From Actinoplanes missouriensis 431 (GTDB taxonomy: Bacteria > Actinomycetota > Actinomycetes > Mycobacteriales > Micromonosporaceae): a stretch of DNA of 64,000 bases. Below are positions 8,382 to 17,641 of this stretch, piece after piece (position 1 is the first letter of the stretch; the number at the start of each line of letters is the position of its first letter). Both the position numbers and the translations under genes were made by a program. Location: contig NC_017093.1 in NCBI RefSeq assembly GCF_000284295.1, positions 4,154,001-4,218,000 of the forward strand. Reading direction: 5' to 3'. The notes under the pieces were generated by a model that saw only the letters and a list, made by a program, of their open reading frames with translations, was not told the DNA's origin and did not search any database.

Positions 8382-9911
8382 ATGATGATCATCGGTGTAC
8401 CGCGTGACCCCCAGCCGGGTGAGCGGAGGGTCGCGGCCACACCTGTCACCGTGGCGCAGCTGGTCAAACTCGGCTATGACGTAGTGGTGCAGTCCGGCGC
8501 GGGTGCCGGCTCATCCTTTTCGGACGAGGCGTACGCCGACGCGGGCGCCGCGATCGGCGACCCGTTCGCCGCCGACATCGTGTTCACGATCAACCCGCCC
8601 CCCGCCGAGCAGCTGGACAAGCTGACGCCCGGCGCGACGCTGATCGGCATGCTGAACCCGCGTCTCGACCGCGAGCTGGTCGGCGATCTCAGCCGCCGGC
8701 CGATCACCGCGCTCTCCATGGACGCGGTCCCGCGGATCTCCCGGGCCCAGTCGCTCGACGTGCTGTCGTCGATGGCCAACATCGCCGGATACCGCGCGGT
8801 GGTCGAGGCCGCGCACGCGTTCGGGCGCTTCTTCACCGGCCAGGTCACCGCCGCCGGCAAGGTCGCGCCGGCCAAGGTCCTGGTGGCCGGCGCCGGCGTC
8901 GCCGGGCTCGCCGCGATCGGCGCGGCCGGCAGCCTCGGGGCGATCGTCCGCGCCACCGACCCCCGGCCCGAGGTCGCCGACCAGGTGCGCTCGCTGGGTG
9001 GCGAATACCTCTCGGTCGAGGCCGCCGACGTCGAGGTGTCGTCCACCGGGTACGCCAAGGAGATGTCCGACGACTACAACGAGCGGGCCGCCCGGCTGTA
9101 CGCCGCGCAGGCCGCCGAGGTCGACATCATCATCACCACCGCGCTGATCCCGGGTAAGCCCGCGCCGCGGCTGATCACCGCCGCGATGGTGGCGAGCATG
9201 AAACCGGGCAGCGTGATCGTGGACATGGCCGCCGCGAACGGCGGCAACGTCGAGGGCACGGTCGCCGGGGAGGTGGTGGTGACCGCCGGCGGCGTGACGA
9301 TCATCGGGTACACCGATCTGCCGGGCCGGCTGCCGGCACAGGCCTCACAGCTGTACGGCACGAACCTCGTCAACCTGATGAAGCTGATGACACCGGAGAA
9401 GGACGGCCGACTGGTCGTCGACTTCGAGGACGTGGTGCAGCGGTCGATGACCGTGGTCCGAGACGGTGAGCTGACGTGGCCGCCTCCGGCGGTGTCCGTG
9501 TCGGCCGCGCCAGCCCCGTCGGCGGTCGCCGTGGCGTCGCCGTCGGTCGCTGCGCCGGTCGCGCCGTCGTCGCGGAACCCGCTTCCGCTCGTCGGCGTCG
9601 CCGCCGTCGCGCTGTTCCTGATCACGGCGCTGGCGCCGGCCGCGTTGCGGGGTCATCTGACCGTCTTCGCGCTGGCCATCGTGATCGGCTACTACGTGAT
9701 CGGTCATGTGCACCACGCGCTGCACACCCCGCTCATGTCGGTCACCAACGCGATCTCCGGGATCATCGTGGTCGGCGCTCTGCTCCAGATCGGCCACGGC
9801 GACGCGGTCGTGACCGCGCTCGCCTTCGTGGCGACCCTGCTGGCCAGCATCAACATCTTCGGTGGCTTCGCGGTGACCCGCCGCATGCTCGCCATGTTCT
9901 CGAGGAGCTGA
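8382..9911 (+). CDS. pntA: NAD(P) transhydrogenase alpha subunit
   Basis: A 509-residue alpha subunit of the proton-pumping transhydrogenase, which transfers hydride between NADH and NADP+ across the membrane. The N-terminal ~370 residues form the NAD(H)-binding AlaDH/PNT domain, with [20 protein letters not shown] near residue 170 and the mobile-loop region [13 protein letters not shown] near 252. An Ala/Pro/Ser-rich linker (about 370-405) leads to four membrane helices, so this is the undivided E. coli-type PntA rather than the split PntAA/PntAB form. The ATG at 8382 is chosen over an upstream in-frame codon because GGGAG sits 5 bases before it. pntB begins 4 bases after the stop, so the two are one operon. 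Confidence 0.95.
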   Translation: MMIIGVPRDPQPGERRVAATPVTVAQLVKLGYDVVVQSGAGAGSSFSDEAYADAGAAIGDPFAADIVFTINPPPAEQLDKLTPGATLIGMLNPRLDRELVGDLSRRPITALSMDAVPRISRAQSLDVLSSMANIAGYRAVVEAAHAFGRFFTGQVTAAGKVAPAKVLVAGAGVAGLAAIGAAGSLGAIVRATDPRPEVADQVRSLGGEYLSVEAADVEVSSTGYAKEMSDDYNERAARLYAAQAAEVDIIITTALIPGKPAPRLITAAMVASMKPGSVIVDMAAANGGNVEGTVAGEVVVTAGGVTIIGYTDLPGRLPAQASQLYGTNLVNLMKLMTPEKDGRLVVDFEDVVQRSMTVVRDGELTWPPPAVSVSAAPAPSAVAVASPSVAAPVAPSSRNPLPLVGVAAVALFLITALAPAALRGHLTVFALAIVIGYYVIGHVHHALHTPLMSVTNAISGIIVVGALLQIGHGDAVVTALAFVATLLASINIFGGFAVTRRMLAMFSRS

Positions 9912-9914
9912 CCG

Positions 9915-11363
9915 ATGACCGTGGAGACGTCCGCGCAGGCGGCCTACATCGTTGCCGCGCTGCTGTTCATTCTCGCGCTGGCGGGACTGTCCAGACATGA
10001 GACGGCGAAGGCCGGCAACACGTTCGGCATCGCCGGCATGGCGGTCGCGTTGATCGCGACGATCGCGTTGGCGATCACGTCGGAGATCAGCAGCACCGGG
10101 TTGATCCTGTTGATCGTCGCAACGTTGATCGGCGCCGCTGTCGGTCTGTACCGAGCCCGCCAAGTCGAGATGACCGGCATGCCTGAGTTGATCGCGTTGT
10201 TGCACAGTTTCGTCGGCCTGGCCGCCGTGCTGGTCGGCTGGAACGGATTCCTGCACGTCGAGGCGGATCTCGACGGCGCGGAGGCGGCCTTGCTGCGCGG
10301 TGAGGAGATGCTCGGCATCCACAGCGCCGAAGTCGTGATCGGTGTGTTCATCGGCGCTGTCACATTCACCGGCTCGATCGTCGCGTTCCTCAAGTTGTCA
10401 GCACGAATCAAGTCAAGTCCATTGATGCTGCCCGGCAAGAATGCCATCAACATTGCTTCAGTCATCATGTTCGTCGTGTTGACTGCATGGTTTGTTGTCA
10501 ACCCGTCAACATGGATCCTGATCGTCGTCACAACCCTGGCATTGCTGCTCGGCTGGCATCTCGTCGCGTCAATCGGCGGCGGCGACATGCCCGTCGTCGT
10601 GTCGATGCTCAACAGCTACTCCGGCTGGGCCGCCGCGGCGGCAGGCTTCCTGCTGGAGAACGATCTGCTGATCGTCACGGGTGCACTCGTCGGCTCGTCC
10701 GGCGCCTACCTGTCGTACATCATGTGCAAGGCGATGAACCGCTCGTTCCTGTCGGTGATCGCCGGCGGTTTCGGCATCGAGGCCGGCCCGGCCGGTGACA
10801 AGGACTACGGCGAACACCGCGAGATCAACGCCGACGGCGTCGCGGACCTGCTCACCAGCGCCGACTCGGTCATCATCACACCCGGGTACGGCATGGCGGT
10901 CGCCCAGGCGCAGCACGGCGTCGCCGAGCTGACCCGCGTCCTGCGCGAACGTGGCGTCACCGTCCGCTTCGGCATCCACCCGGTGGCCGGCCGCCTGCCC
11001 GGCCACATGAACGTGCTGCTCGCCGAGGCCCGCGTCCCCTACGACATCGTCCTCGAGATGGACGAGATCAACGACGACTTCGTGGGCACCTCGGTCGTCC
11101 TGGTCATCGGCGCGAACGACACCGTCAACCCGGCCGCCACGGACGACCCGTCCAGCCCGATCGCCGGCATGCCCGTCCTCACGGTCTGGGAGGCCGACCA
11201 GGTGATCGTCTTCAAGCGCTCGATGGCGTCCGGTTACGCCGGGGTCCAGAACCCGCTCTTCTTCCGGGAGAACTGCGCGATGCTCTTCGGCGACGCCAAG
11301 GAGCGGGTCGACGACATCCTCCGTGCGGTCACCGCCTCGGCTCCGGCCGCGGCGGCCCGCTGA
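9915..11363 (+). CDS. pntB: NAD(P) transhydrogenase beta subunit
   Basis: A 482-residue partner of PntA. About nine membrane helices occupy residues 8-270, and the C-terminal ~190 residues are the NADP(H)-binding domain, with [11 protein letters not shown] near residue 323, the [11 protein letters not shown] segment, and the [18 protein letters not shown] region that grips NADP. Base composition changes markedly inside the gene: between roughly 10020 and 10570 leucine is often TTG, serine TCA and alanine GCA, with three GTTGAC/GTCAAC hexamers within 33 bases (10478-10510), after which normal GC-rich usage returns. The protein itself looks entirely regular, so the change is synonymous. Confidence 0.95.
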   Translation: MTVETSAQAAYIVAALLFILALAGLSRHETAKAGNTFGIAGMAVALIATIALAITSEISSTGLILLIVATLIGAAVGLYRARQVEMTGMPELIALLHSFVGLAAVLVGWNGFLHVEADLDGAEAALLRGEEMLGIHSAEVVIGVFIGAVTFTGSIVAFLKLSARIKSSPLMLPGKNAINIASVIMFVVLTAWFVVNPSTWILIVVTTLALLLGWHLVASIGGGDMPVVVSMLNSYSGWAAAAAGFLLENDLLIVTGALVGSSGAYLSYIMCKAMNRSFLSVIAGGFGIEAGPAGDKDYGEHREINADGVADLLTSADSVIITPGYGMAVAQAQHGVAELTRVLRERGVTVRFGIHPVAGRLPGHMNVLLAEARVPYDIVLEMDEINDDFVGTSVVLVIGANDTVNPAATDDPSSPIAGMPVLTVWEADQVIVFKRSMASGYAGVQNPLFFRENCAMLFGDAKERVDDILRAVTASAPAAAAR

Positions 11364-11381
11364 GTCCGGGCATTTCGGGGT

Positions 11382-11429
11382 ACGAGTGGAGCCCGCGACC
11401 GTGGCGGGGGTGCGAGCGGCTCCACTCGT
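11382..11429 (+). terminator. hairpin terminator of pntAB
   Basis: ACGAGTGGAGCC (11382-11393) and GGCTCCACTCGT (11418-11429) form a perfect 12-base stem 19 bases past the pntB stop. The 24-base loop is GC-rich, and no T-run follows, which is common for actinobacterial terminators. Confidence 0.65.
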
Positions 11430-11561
11430 GGACGCCGGGGTGTGGATCGGCCGGACCAGCGGGGCGTCAGTGTCGCGTCGGATTTGCGAGGTTCACCCTC
11501 GCGAACATGACGGCCTATAGCATTAGGGGGCGTTTTATAGCGATGGAAGCGGGAGGTCCTG

Positions 11562-13595
11562 ATCGACTACCGGCTGCTGTTCTGCGCCGCCCCGATCCCG
11601 CTCCTCGTCCTCGACCCCGAGCTGACGATCGTGGAGGTCAACGACGCCTATCTCGCGGGCGTGCTGCGTCACCGTGACGAGTTGATCGGACGGAACGTCT
11701 TCGACGCGTTCCCGGACAACCCCGACGACCGGGAAGCCGACGGCGTGGACAACCTCCGCGCCTCACTTCACCGGGTGCTCCGCCTCCGGGTCTCCGACGT
11801 GATGGCGATCCAGAAGTACGACATCGAGAAGCCGAGCGGCTTCGAGATCCGCTATTGGGCGCCGGTCAACGCGCCGGTTCTCGACCCCGACGGTGAGGTC
11901 GAGCTGATCCTGCACCGGGTGGAGGACGTCACGGCGTACGTTCAATCGCAGCAGCCTGAGCTGCACGCGAAGATGGAGGCCGAGGTCTTCGCCCGGCACC
12001 GCCTGCAGGAGCGCAACGTGGTCCTCCAGGCGGTGGCCGACAGCCTCGACACCGTCGTGATCGGCTGCGACGCCGCGGGCCGGCCGACGATCTACAACCA
12101 GGCGGCGCGCGAACTCGCCGGCGACCGGCTCGACGGCCGTCCCGCCGACCAGTGGCCGCGGCTGCTGCACCTGGAGAACGCCGACGAGCCGCTGCGCCAG
12201 GCCATGCGCGGCATTCCGGTACGCGACTCCGAGGTGATCCTGCGCCCGCCGGGTCAGGCCAGGCGGATCTTCCGGATGCACGCCTGCCCGCTGACCGGCC
12301 TGCCCGGCCTCGCCGTCGTGGTGGCGCTCGACGACGTGACGGTACGTCGCCGCGTGGCCCGGCTGCAGGCGGGTGAGCTGGAGGTGGCGGACCTGATCGG
12401 CCACCCGGAGGGCAACCGTCTCGCCGAGGTGATGCGGACGGTCGGCACCGCGGCAGGCTGGTCGGCCACGGAGTTCTGGACGGTGGACGACGTGACCCGC
12501 TTGCTGCACCGGGAGGCGCGCTGGCCCGAGTCAGGCCCTTCGGTACCGCCGGACCCGCCCGCGGAATCCCGACCCGTGCCGTCGGATTCGCCGAAAACGG
12601 GCGCGCCTGATTCGCCTGCCGGGAGCAGGCTGCTGTCCGGGCCGGTGACGCTCGCGTCGGGCGAAGGACTGCCGGGGCAGGCCTGGGAGGCCGCCGAACC
12701 GGTGTGGACGACGGGTCTGGGGGAGCCGTTGCGGGCGGCCCTGGCGATCCCGATTCCGGCCGGACCGAACCCGCTCGGGGTGCTCGTGTGTTACAGCGAC
12801 ACCGAGGAGGTCCCGGAAGGACTGCGCACCGCGGTGATCACCGGCATCGGCGCCCGGCTCGGCGAGTTCCTGGAGCGGCGCCGCGCCGAACGGCTCGCCG
12901 CCGAGCTGGATCGGACCCGTGACGAGTACATCGCCCTGGTGGGCCACGAGTTGCGGACACCGTTGACGAGCATCCAGTCGTACACCGACTTGATGCTCGG
13001 CGAGCCGGACCTCGACGAGGAGCATCGCAGCGCCCTGGAGGTGATGCGGCGCAACACCGCCGGACTGCACGGCATCGTGATGCGGCTGCTGGACGTGGCG
13101 GGCATGCGCTCGGGTCGCATCGACCTGAGGACGACGTCGGTGGACCTTGCCGAGATCGTGCGCGCCGCCGCCGCGCGACGACCCGGCGTCCAGTTCGACG
13201 GCCCGGCCTCGATGATCGTCGACGGCGACCCGGAACGGCTCAGCGAGGTGGCCGACGAACTGCTCGCGAACGCGGCGACCTGGGCGGCCGAAGACTCCAC
13301 GATCCGGATCGGCCTGCGACCCGGCGACCGCGTCGTCGAGCTGTCGGTCTCGAACACCGGAGAACGAATCAAGGCGCACGAGCAGGCCGATCTGTTCGAT
13401 CCGTTCTTCCGCGGCGAGTCGGCCCGGCACAACGGCATTCCGGGCAACGGCCTCGGATTGACGGTGGCTCGCGCGATCGTCGAACAACACGGCGGCACCC
13501 TGTCCGTCAGCGGTCCCGACGACGACGAGACCACATTCACGGTACGTCTACCGGCGCGTTCACTGGCGAGCACCGGCACGCCGCCGCGAGGCTGA
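11562..13595 (+). CDS. PAS-GAF sensor histidine kinase with non-standard start codon
   Basis: A cytoplasmic histidine kinase of about 677 residues. A PAS domain occupies residues 1-125, a second PAS about 150-270, a GAF-like domain about 280-445 with a Pro/Ser-rich insertion, a HisKA dimerisation helix with GHELRTPLTSI (phospho-acceptor His near residue 461), and a HATPase domain with the N-box ELLANAA and G-box GNGLGLTVARAIVEQHGG near 627. There is no membrane segment. The PAS domain reads without break upstream of the first ATG/GTG (GTG 11631) as far as an in-frame TAG at 11538. A strong GGGAGG site at 11551-11556 is 5 bases before ATC 11562, so translation probably starts at that ATC, or at the CTG just before it. 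The output partner is not in the window. Confidence 0.82.
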   Translation: MDYRLLFCAAPIPLLVLDPELTIVEVNDAYLAGVLRHRDELIGRNVFDAFPDNPDDREADGVDNLRASLHRVLRLRVSDVMAIQKYDIEKPSGFEIRYWAPVNAPVLDPDGEVELILHRVEDVTAYVQSQQPELHAKMEAEVFARHRLQERNVVLQAVADSLDTVVIGCDAAGRPTIYNQAARELAGDRLDGRPADQWPRLLHLENADEPLRQAMRGIPVRDSEVILRPPGQARRIFRMHACPLTGLPGLAVVVALDDVTVRRRVARLQAGELEVADLIGHPEGNRLAEVMRTVGTAAGWSATEFWTVDDVTRLLHREARWPESGPSVPPDPPAESRPVPSDSPKTGAPDSPAGSRLLSGPVTLASGEGLPGQAWEAAEPVWTTGLGEPLRAALAIPIPAGPNPLGVLVCYSDTEEVPEGLRTAVITGIGARLGEFLERRRAERLAAELDRTRDEYIALVGHELRTPLTSIQSYTDLMLGEPDLDEEHRSALEVMRRNTAGLHGIVMRLLDVAGMRSGRIDLRTTSVDLAEIVRAAAARRPGVQFDGPASMIVDGDPERLSEVADELLANAATWAAEDSTIRIGLRPGDRVVELSVSNTGERIKAHEQADLFDPFFRGESARHNGIPGNGLGLTVARAIVEQHGGTLSVSGPDDDETTFTVRLPARSLASTGTPPRG

Positions 13596-13625
13596 CGACC
13601 ACATGACCGTCATGACCGGACGGAT

Positions 13626-13653
13626 GAGTCGACGTGATGACTCACGTCAACTC
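13626..13653. terminator. bidirectional hairpin between convergent genes
   Basis: GACGTGA-TGAC-TCACGTC (13631-13648) is a perfect 7-base stem, and the flanking GAGT/ACTC bases extend it to 12 pairs with one mismatch. It sits between the histidine-kinase stop and the ssuD-like stop, which face each other, so it probably serves both transcripts. Confidence 0.55.
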
Positions 13654-13663
13654 AGCGCCCGCG

Positions 13664-14740
13664 TCAAGGTGACTGCACTTGAGTCAATGCGTCCCTCAGC
13701 CGGCTGATCAACGCGTCGCCGACCCGTGCCGTCTCACGTTGGTACGGCGTGTCGGACAGGACGAAATGACTGATCCCCAGCTCGGCATACTTCACCAACG
13801 CCGCACTGACCTCGTCCGCCGACCCGACCAGCCATGTCGTCCCGGCGCCACCGCCGCCGTACCGGCCCGGCGCCGTGTACAGGCAACTGTCGAGCACGTC
13901 CCCGCGTGCAGCCAGATCAAGCAATCGTTGCTGCCCTATCGCCGGTCCATGTTGATCGAACTGCCGGTCATGCCGGGCCTCAACCTGATCAGCCATGGCG
14001 TCAACACGAGCCTCCGCGTCGCGCCACGCTTCCGCGCTCGTCTCCCGCACCACCGTCGTGATCCGCAGACCGAACTCCAGCCCCGGCAGATCCCGATCCA
14101 GATCATTCGTCAGCTTCCGCAGCCGATCGATCCTCTCCGCGATCCCCTCCAGCGGCTCACCCCAGAACAGTTGCACGTCAGCCTCGGTGGCAGCGACCTT
14201 CTCCGCGGCCGCCGACGCCCCACCGAAATACAGCCGCGGCCCGGTTCCCTCAACCCGGGGCGCCGCCGTCGACCCCTCGACGCGGAAGTGCGAACCCGCG
14301 AACGTCACGTTCTCCTCTGTCCACAGCCGCCGGACCAGACGCATGAACTCCTTCGTACGCCCGTACCGCTGTGCTTGATCTCCTTCGACGTCACCGTAAG
14401 CGGCGAGATTGTCCTTCCCGCTGACAATGTTGATGAGCAGCCTGCCCCCGCTGAGGTGATCAAGCGTGGCCGCCGCGCTGGCGAAATGGGCCGGCTGCCA
14501 ATAGCCGGGCCGGATCGCCGCCAGCGGCCGGAACGTCGTGGTCCGCGCCGCGATCGCGGTGGCCACCGTGAATGTGTCGGGCCGTCCCCACCCGGTGCCG
14601 ATGAGCGCGCCCTCCCAGCCGTGCTGTTCGGCGGTCAGCGCCAGTTCGGTCGAGTGGTCGAGCGTGCCGTACCCGTCGACGGCGTCGTCGCCGCGGTGCC
14701 CGGGCTGGACGGTGTTCGGGATGTACCAGAGGAATGTCAC
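13664..14740 (-). CDS. ssuD: FMNH2-dependent alkanesulfonate monooxygenase
   Basis: A 358-residue bacterial-luciferase-like monooxygenase. It opens with FLWYIPNTVQPGH, has GWEGALIGTGWG, the segment DHLSGGRLLINIVSG near residue 110, and AAYGDVEGD, all characteristic of SsuD, which splits alkanesulfonates into aldehyde and sulfite using FMNH2 and oxygen. The GTG at 14740 overlaps the stop codon of the upstream monooxygenase by GTGA, which indicates translational coupling; an upstream in-frame start would bury the conserved N-terminus behind about 109 non-homologous residues. It is the last gene of the sulfonate operon, and reduced FMN is probably supplied by the flavin reductase encoded at the operon head. 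Confidence 0.88.
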   Translation of the reverse strand: MTFLWYIPNTVQPGHRGDDAVDGYGTLDHSTELALTAEQHGWEGALIGTGWGRPDTFTVATAIAARTTTFRPLAAIRPGYWQPAHFASAAATLDHLSGGRLLINIVSGKDNLAAYGDVEGDQAQRYGRTKEFMRLVRRLWTEENVTFAGSHFRVEGSTAAPRVEGTGPRLYFGGASAAAEKVAATEADVQLFWGEPLEGIAERIDRLRKLTNDLDRDLPGLEFGLRITTVVRETSAEAWRDAEARVDAMADQVEARHDRQFDQHGPAIGQQRLLDLAARGDVLDSCLYTAPGRYGGGGAGTTWLVGSADEVSAALVKYAELGISHFVLSDTPYQRETARVGDALISRLRDALTQVQSP

Positions 14741-16083
14741 CTGTAGCCCCGATCGCGGACTGCTCCCGCGTGGAGGCGGGACGCGGGGCGCGGCAATCCG
14801 TAGTGCTCGCGCAGGGTGGTGCCCTCGTAGTCGGTGCGGAACAGGCCGCGCTCCTGCAGGATCGGCACGACCTTTGTCGCGAACGCCTCCACCCCGGACG
14901 GCAGCACCGCCGGCATGATGTTGAAGCCGTCGGCCGCGCCGTTCTCGAAGTACTCCTGGATCGTGTCGGCGACCTGGACGGGCGTACCCGTGAAGGTGCG
15001 GTGCCCACGACCTCCGCCGAGCCTTCCGATCAGCTCGCGCACCGTCAGGTTTTCGCGCCGTGCCCAATCGACGATGAGCGTGCGGCGGCTCTTCGCGCCC
15101 TCGATCTCCTCCTCCGGCGGCAGGTCCTCAGGCAGGGGCTTGTCCAAGTCGAGCGACTCGGCCGGGACGCGCAGCAGGTGGGCGAGGGTGGCGACGGCGT
15201 AGCGCGGGGCGATCAGCCGGTCCAGTTCGGCGTCGAGTTCCTGCGCCTCGGCGGCGGTGTCACCGATGATCGGCACGATGCCGGGCAGGATCACCACGTG
15301 GTCCGGGTCGCGCCCGGCGGCGGCGGCGCGTTTCTTCAGGTCGGCGTAGAACGCCTGGCTCTCGGCGAGCGTGGGCTGGGCGGTGAAGACCGCTTCGGCC
15401 CACTTCGCGGCGAACTCCTTGCCGTCCTCCGACGAGCCGGCCTGCACCAGCAGCGGCCACGCCTGCGGGGAGCGCGGCAGGTTGAGCGGGCCGTCCACCC
15501 GGAAGTAGCGCCCCCGGTGCTCGATGGACCGCACCCGGTCGGCGGCGGCGTGCACCCCGGCCCGCTTGTCGGCCAGCACGGCGTCGTCGGCCCAGCTGTC
15601 CCAGAGCTTGGTCGACACGTCCAGGAACTCGTCGGCGCGCTGGTACCGGTCGGCGTGCAGCGGCTGGTCGTCGAGACCGAAGTTGCGGGCCGCGTCCGCG
15701 CCGGCGGTGGTGACGATGTTCCAGCCGGCCCGGCCGCCGCTGAGATGGTCGAGCGAGGCGAACCGGCGGGCCAGGTTGTAGGGCTCGTTGTAGGAGGTCG
15801 ACGCGGTGGCGATCAGCCCGATCCGGCTGGTGCTCGCGATCAGGGCGGCGAGCAGCAGCGTCGGCTCCAGCTTGCCGGACGGCCGGCGGCCCGGGTCGGA
15901 CCAGAGCACCGGGCTGTCGGCGAGGAAGACCGAATCGAACTTCGCGTCCTCCGCGATCCGGGAGAGGCGCTGATGCGCCTCCAAGGACAGATTCGCGTAC
16001 GGGTCGCTCTCCGGCAGCCGCCACGACGCCTCGTGATGTCCGGTGTCGTGCAAGAACAGGTTCAGATGCAGTTTGCGGGTCAT
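14737..16083 (-). CDS. FMN-dependent monooxygenase (NtaA/SnaA/DszA-type LLM family)
   Basis: A 448-residue flavin-dependent monooxygenase of the NtaA/SnaA/DszA/SoxA branch. Visible features are LNLFLHDTGHHEASWR at the N-terminus, FDSVFLADSP near residue 50, SFNEPYN-like TSYNEPYNLARRFASLDHLSGGR near 97, WNIVTTAG near 121, and QAGSSEDGKEFAAKWAE near 217. Members oxidise sulfur or nitrogen compounds such as dibenzothiophene sulfone, nitrilotriacetate or dimethyl sulfide. Position inside an ssu operon, with ATGA coupling to ssuB upstream and GTGA coupling to ssuD downstream, points to desulfurisation of an organosulfur compound that SsuD does not take. The exact substrate is unknown. Confidence 0.85.
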   Translation of the reverse strand: MTRKLHLNLFLHDTGHHEASWRLPESDPYANLSLEAHQRLSRIAEDAKFDSVFLADSPVLWSDPGRRPSGKLEPTLLLAALIASTSRIGLIATASTSYNEPYNLARRFASLDHLSGGRAGWNIVTTAGADAARNFGLDDQPLHADRYQRADEFLDVSTKLWDSWADDAVLADKRAGVHAAADRVRSIEHRGRYFRVDGPLNLPRSPQAWPLLVQAGSSEDGKEFAAKWAEAVFTAQPTLAESQAFYADLKKRAAAAGRDPDHVVILPGIVPIIGDTAAEAQELDAELDRLIAPRYAVATLAHLLRVPAESLDLDKPLPEDLPPEEEIEGAKSRRTLIVDWARRENLTVRELIGRLGGGRGHRTFTGTPVQVADTIQEYFENGAADGFNIMPAVLPSGVEAFATKVVPILQERGLFRTDYEGTTLREHYGLPRPASRLHAGAVRDRGYR

Positions 16084-16829
16084 CGGGCCTCCTCAGCCAC
16101 ACCGAGTTCGTCCAGCAGGAACGTCCGCAGCTCGGCGAATCCGGCGTCGGATCGCGAGCGGCGGTTCAGCTCGACGCGGACGTCGGTGCGCACCACCCCG
16201 GCGTCGAGCAGGATCACCCGGTCGGCCAGCACGATCGCCTCGTCGACGTCGTGGGTGACCAGCAGCACGGCCGGCCGGTGCGTCTCGCAGAGCTTGCGCA
16301 GCAGCGCGTGCATCCGGATCCGGGTCAGCGCGTCCAGCGCCCCGAACGGCTCGTCGGCGAGCAGCAGCTGCGGCTCGCGGACCAGCGAGCGGGCCAGGGC
16401 GGCGCGCTGCTGCTCCCCGCCGGAGAGCTGGTAGGGCCAGGCGTTCTCCCGCCCGGCCAGGCCGACCTCGGCGAGCGCCTGCCGTCCGCGCTCGCCGGCG
16501 TCACCGGCGCGCAGCCCGAACGTGACGTTGTCGAGCACCCGCTTCCACGGCAGCAACCGGGAGTCCTGGAAGACAACCGACACACTTTCCGGTACGGAGA
16601 TCTGCCCGTGTCCGCTGACACCCCGGTCCAGGCCCGCGAGCGCCCGCAACAGGGTGCTCTTGCCGGTGCCGGAGCGGCCGATCAGCGCGACGAACTCCCC
16701 GGGCGCGATGTCCAGGTCGAGCCCGTTGAGGACACCGCCGTTCCGGCTGAAACTGCGGTGCAGGTTGCGGACCCGGACCGCGGCCGTCGACTGCACCGGG
16801 ACGGTCAGTCCTCCAGCGTGCGACGCCAT
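16080..16829 (-). CDS. ssuB: sulfonate ABC transporter ATP-binding protein
   Basis: A 249-residue ABC ATPase. It has Walker A GRSGTGKST near residue 47, the Q-loop VFQDSRLLPWKRV near 90, signature LSGGEQQRAALARSL near 134, Walker B LLLADEPFGALDA near 155 and the switch His in LLVTHDVDEA near 190. The LLPW wording after the Q-loop and the DEPFGALDALTR stretch are typical of the nitrate/sulfonate/taurine (SsuB/TauB) subfamily. It would power uptake through SsuC. The start overlaps the end of ssuC by 25 bases and the stop overlaps the next monooxygenase start by ATGA, so the gene is translationally embedded in the operon. Confidence 0.92.
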   Translation of the reverse strand: MASHAGGLTVPVQSTAAVRVRNLHRSFSRNGGVLNGLDLDIAPGEFVALIGRSGTGKSTLLRALAGLDRGVSGHGQISVPESVSVVFQDSRLLPWKRVLDNVTFGLRAGDAGERGRQALAEVGLAGRENAWPYQLSGGEQQRAALARSLVREPQLLLADEPFGALDALTRIRMHALLRKLCETHRPAVLLVTHDVDEAIVLADRVILLDAGVVRTDVRVELNRRSRSDAGFAELRTFLLDELGVAEEAR

Positions 16830-17641
16830 GCCAGCACCTTCCTTCCGGTCAGGCGGACGGCGGCGTCGGCGCAGTAGCCGAAGACGCCGTAGATGACGAG
16901 GCCGACCACGATGACGTCGGTCTGCCCGTACTGCTCCGCGAGGGTGATCATGTGACCGACGCCGGCCACCGCGTTGTACTGCTCGACGACGACCAGGCCG
17001 AGCATCGAGGAGGTGACCGCGAACCGCATGCCGAGCAGGAAGCCGGGCAGCGCGCCGGGCAGCACGATGTGCCGGACGAACGCGCCGCGCCCGATGCCGA
17101 TCGTCTCGGCGAGCTCGGCGTACTTGCCGTCGATGCTGCGCAGGCCGTTGTGCGTGTGCACGTAGATCGGCACCAGCGTGATCAGCGCGATGGTCAGGAC
17201 CTTCATTTCTTCACCGATGCCGAACCAGGCGATGAAGAGCGGGATCAGCGCGAGCGTCGGCACCGACCGCTTGATCTGGATCGGCCCGTCGACCAGGGAT
17301 TCACCGATCCGGGACAGGCCGGAGATCACCGCGAGGGCGGCGCCGGTGACCACGCCGAGGGCCAGGCCCAGGACGGCCCGTTCCAGCGAGGCCAGGATGT
17401 TGCCGAGCAGGTCGTGGTTCACCCACTGGTCCTCGAACGCGATCACCACGTCCCACGGCGCGGTGAGGATCGCCGGCGGGATGAGACCGGTCGCCGAGCC
17501 GGCCGACCAGATCGCCAGGATGAGCGCCGGGCCGATCCAGAAGGCGAACGGGATTCTCCGGCCTGGACCGAGCCTCCGGCGTACGACCCGAGCGTCCACG
17601 GTCGACACGTCCACCGGGGTCTCCACGATCGTGGCGGTCAC
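16805..17641 (-). CDS. ssuC: sulfonate ABC transporter permease
   Basis: A 278-residue permease with six or so membrane helices. The binding-protein-dependent transport signature (EAA loop) appears as YAELAETIGIGRGAFVRHIVLPGALPGFLLG near residues 188-215, and IKRSVPTLALIPLFIAWFGIGE near 125-146 is the typical SsuC/TauC segment. It forms the membrane channel for the substrate delivered by the SsuA lipoprotein. The GTG start at 17641 overlaps the ssuA stop codon as GTGA. Confidence 0.92.
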   Translation of the reverse strand: MTATIVETPVDVSTVDARVVRRRLGPGRRIPFAFWIGPALILAIWSAGSATGLIPPAILTAPWDVVIAFEDQWVNHDLLGNILASLERAVLGLALGVVTGAALAVISGLSRIGESLVDGPIQIKRSVPTLALIPLFIAWFGIGEEMKVLTIALITLVPIYVHTHNGLRSIDGKYAELAETIGIGRGAFVRHIVLPGALPGFLLGMRFAVTSSMLGLVVVEQYNAVAGVGHMITLAEQYGQTDVIVVGLVIYGVFGYCADAAVRLTGRKVLAWRRTLED

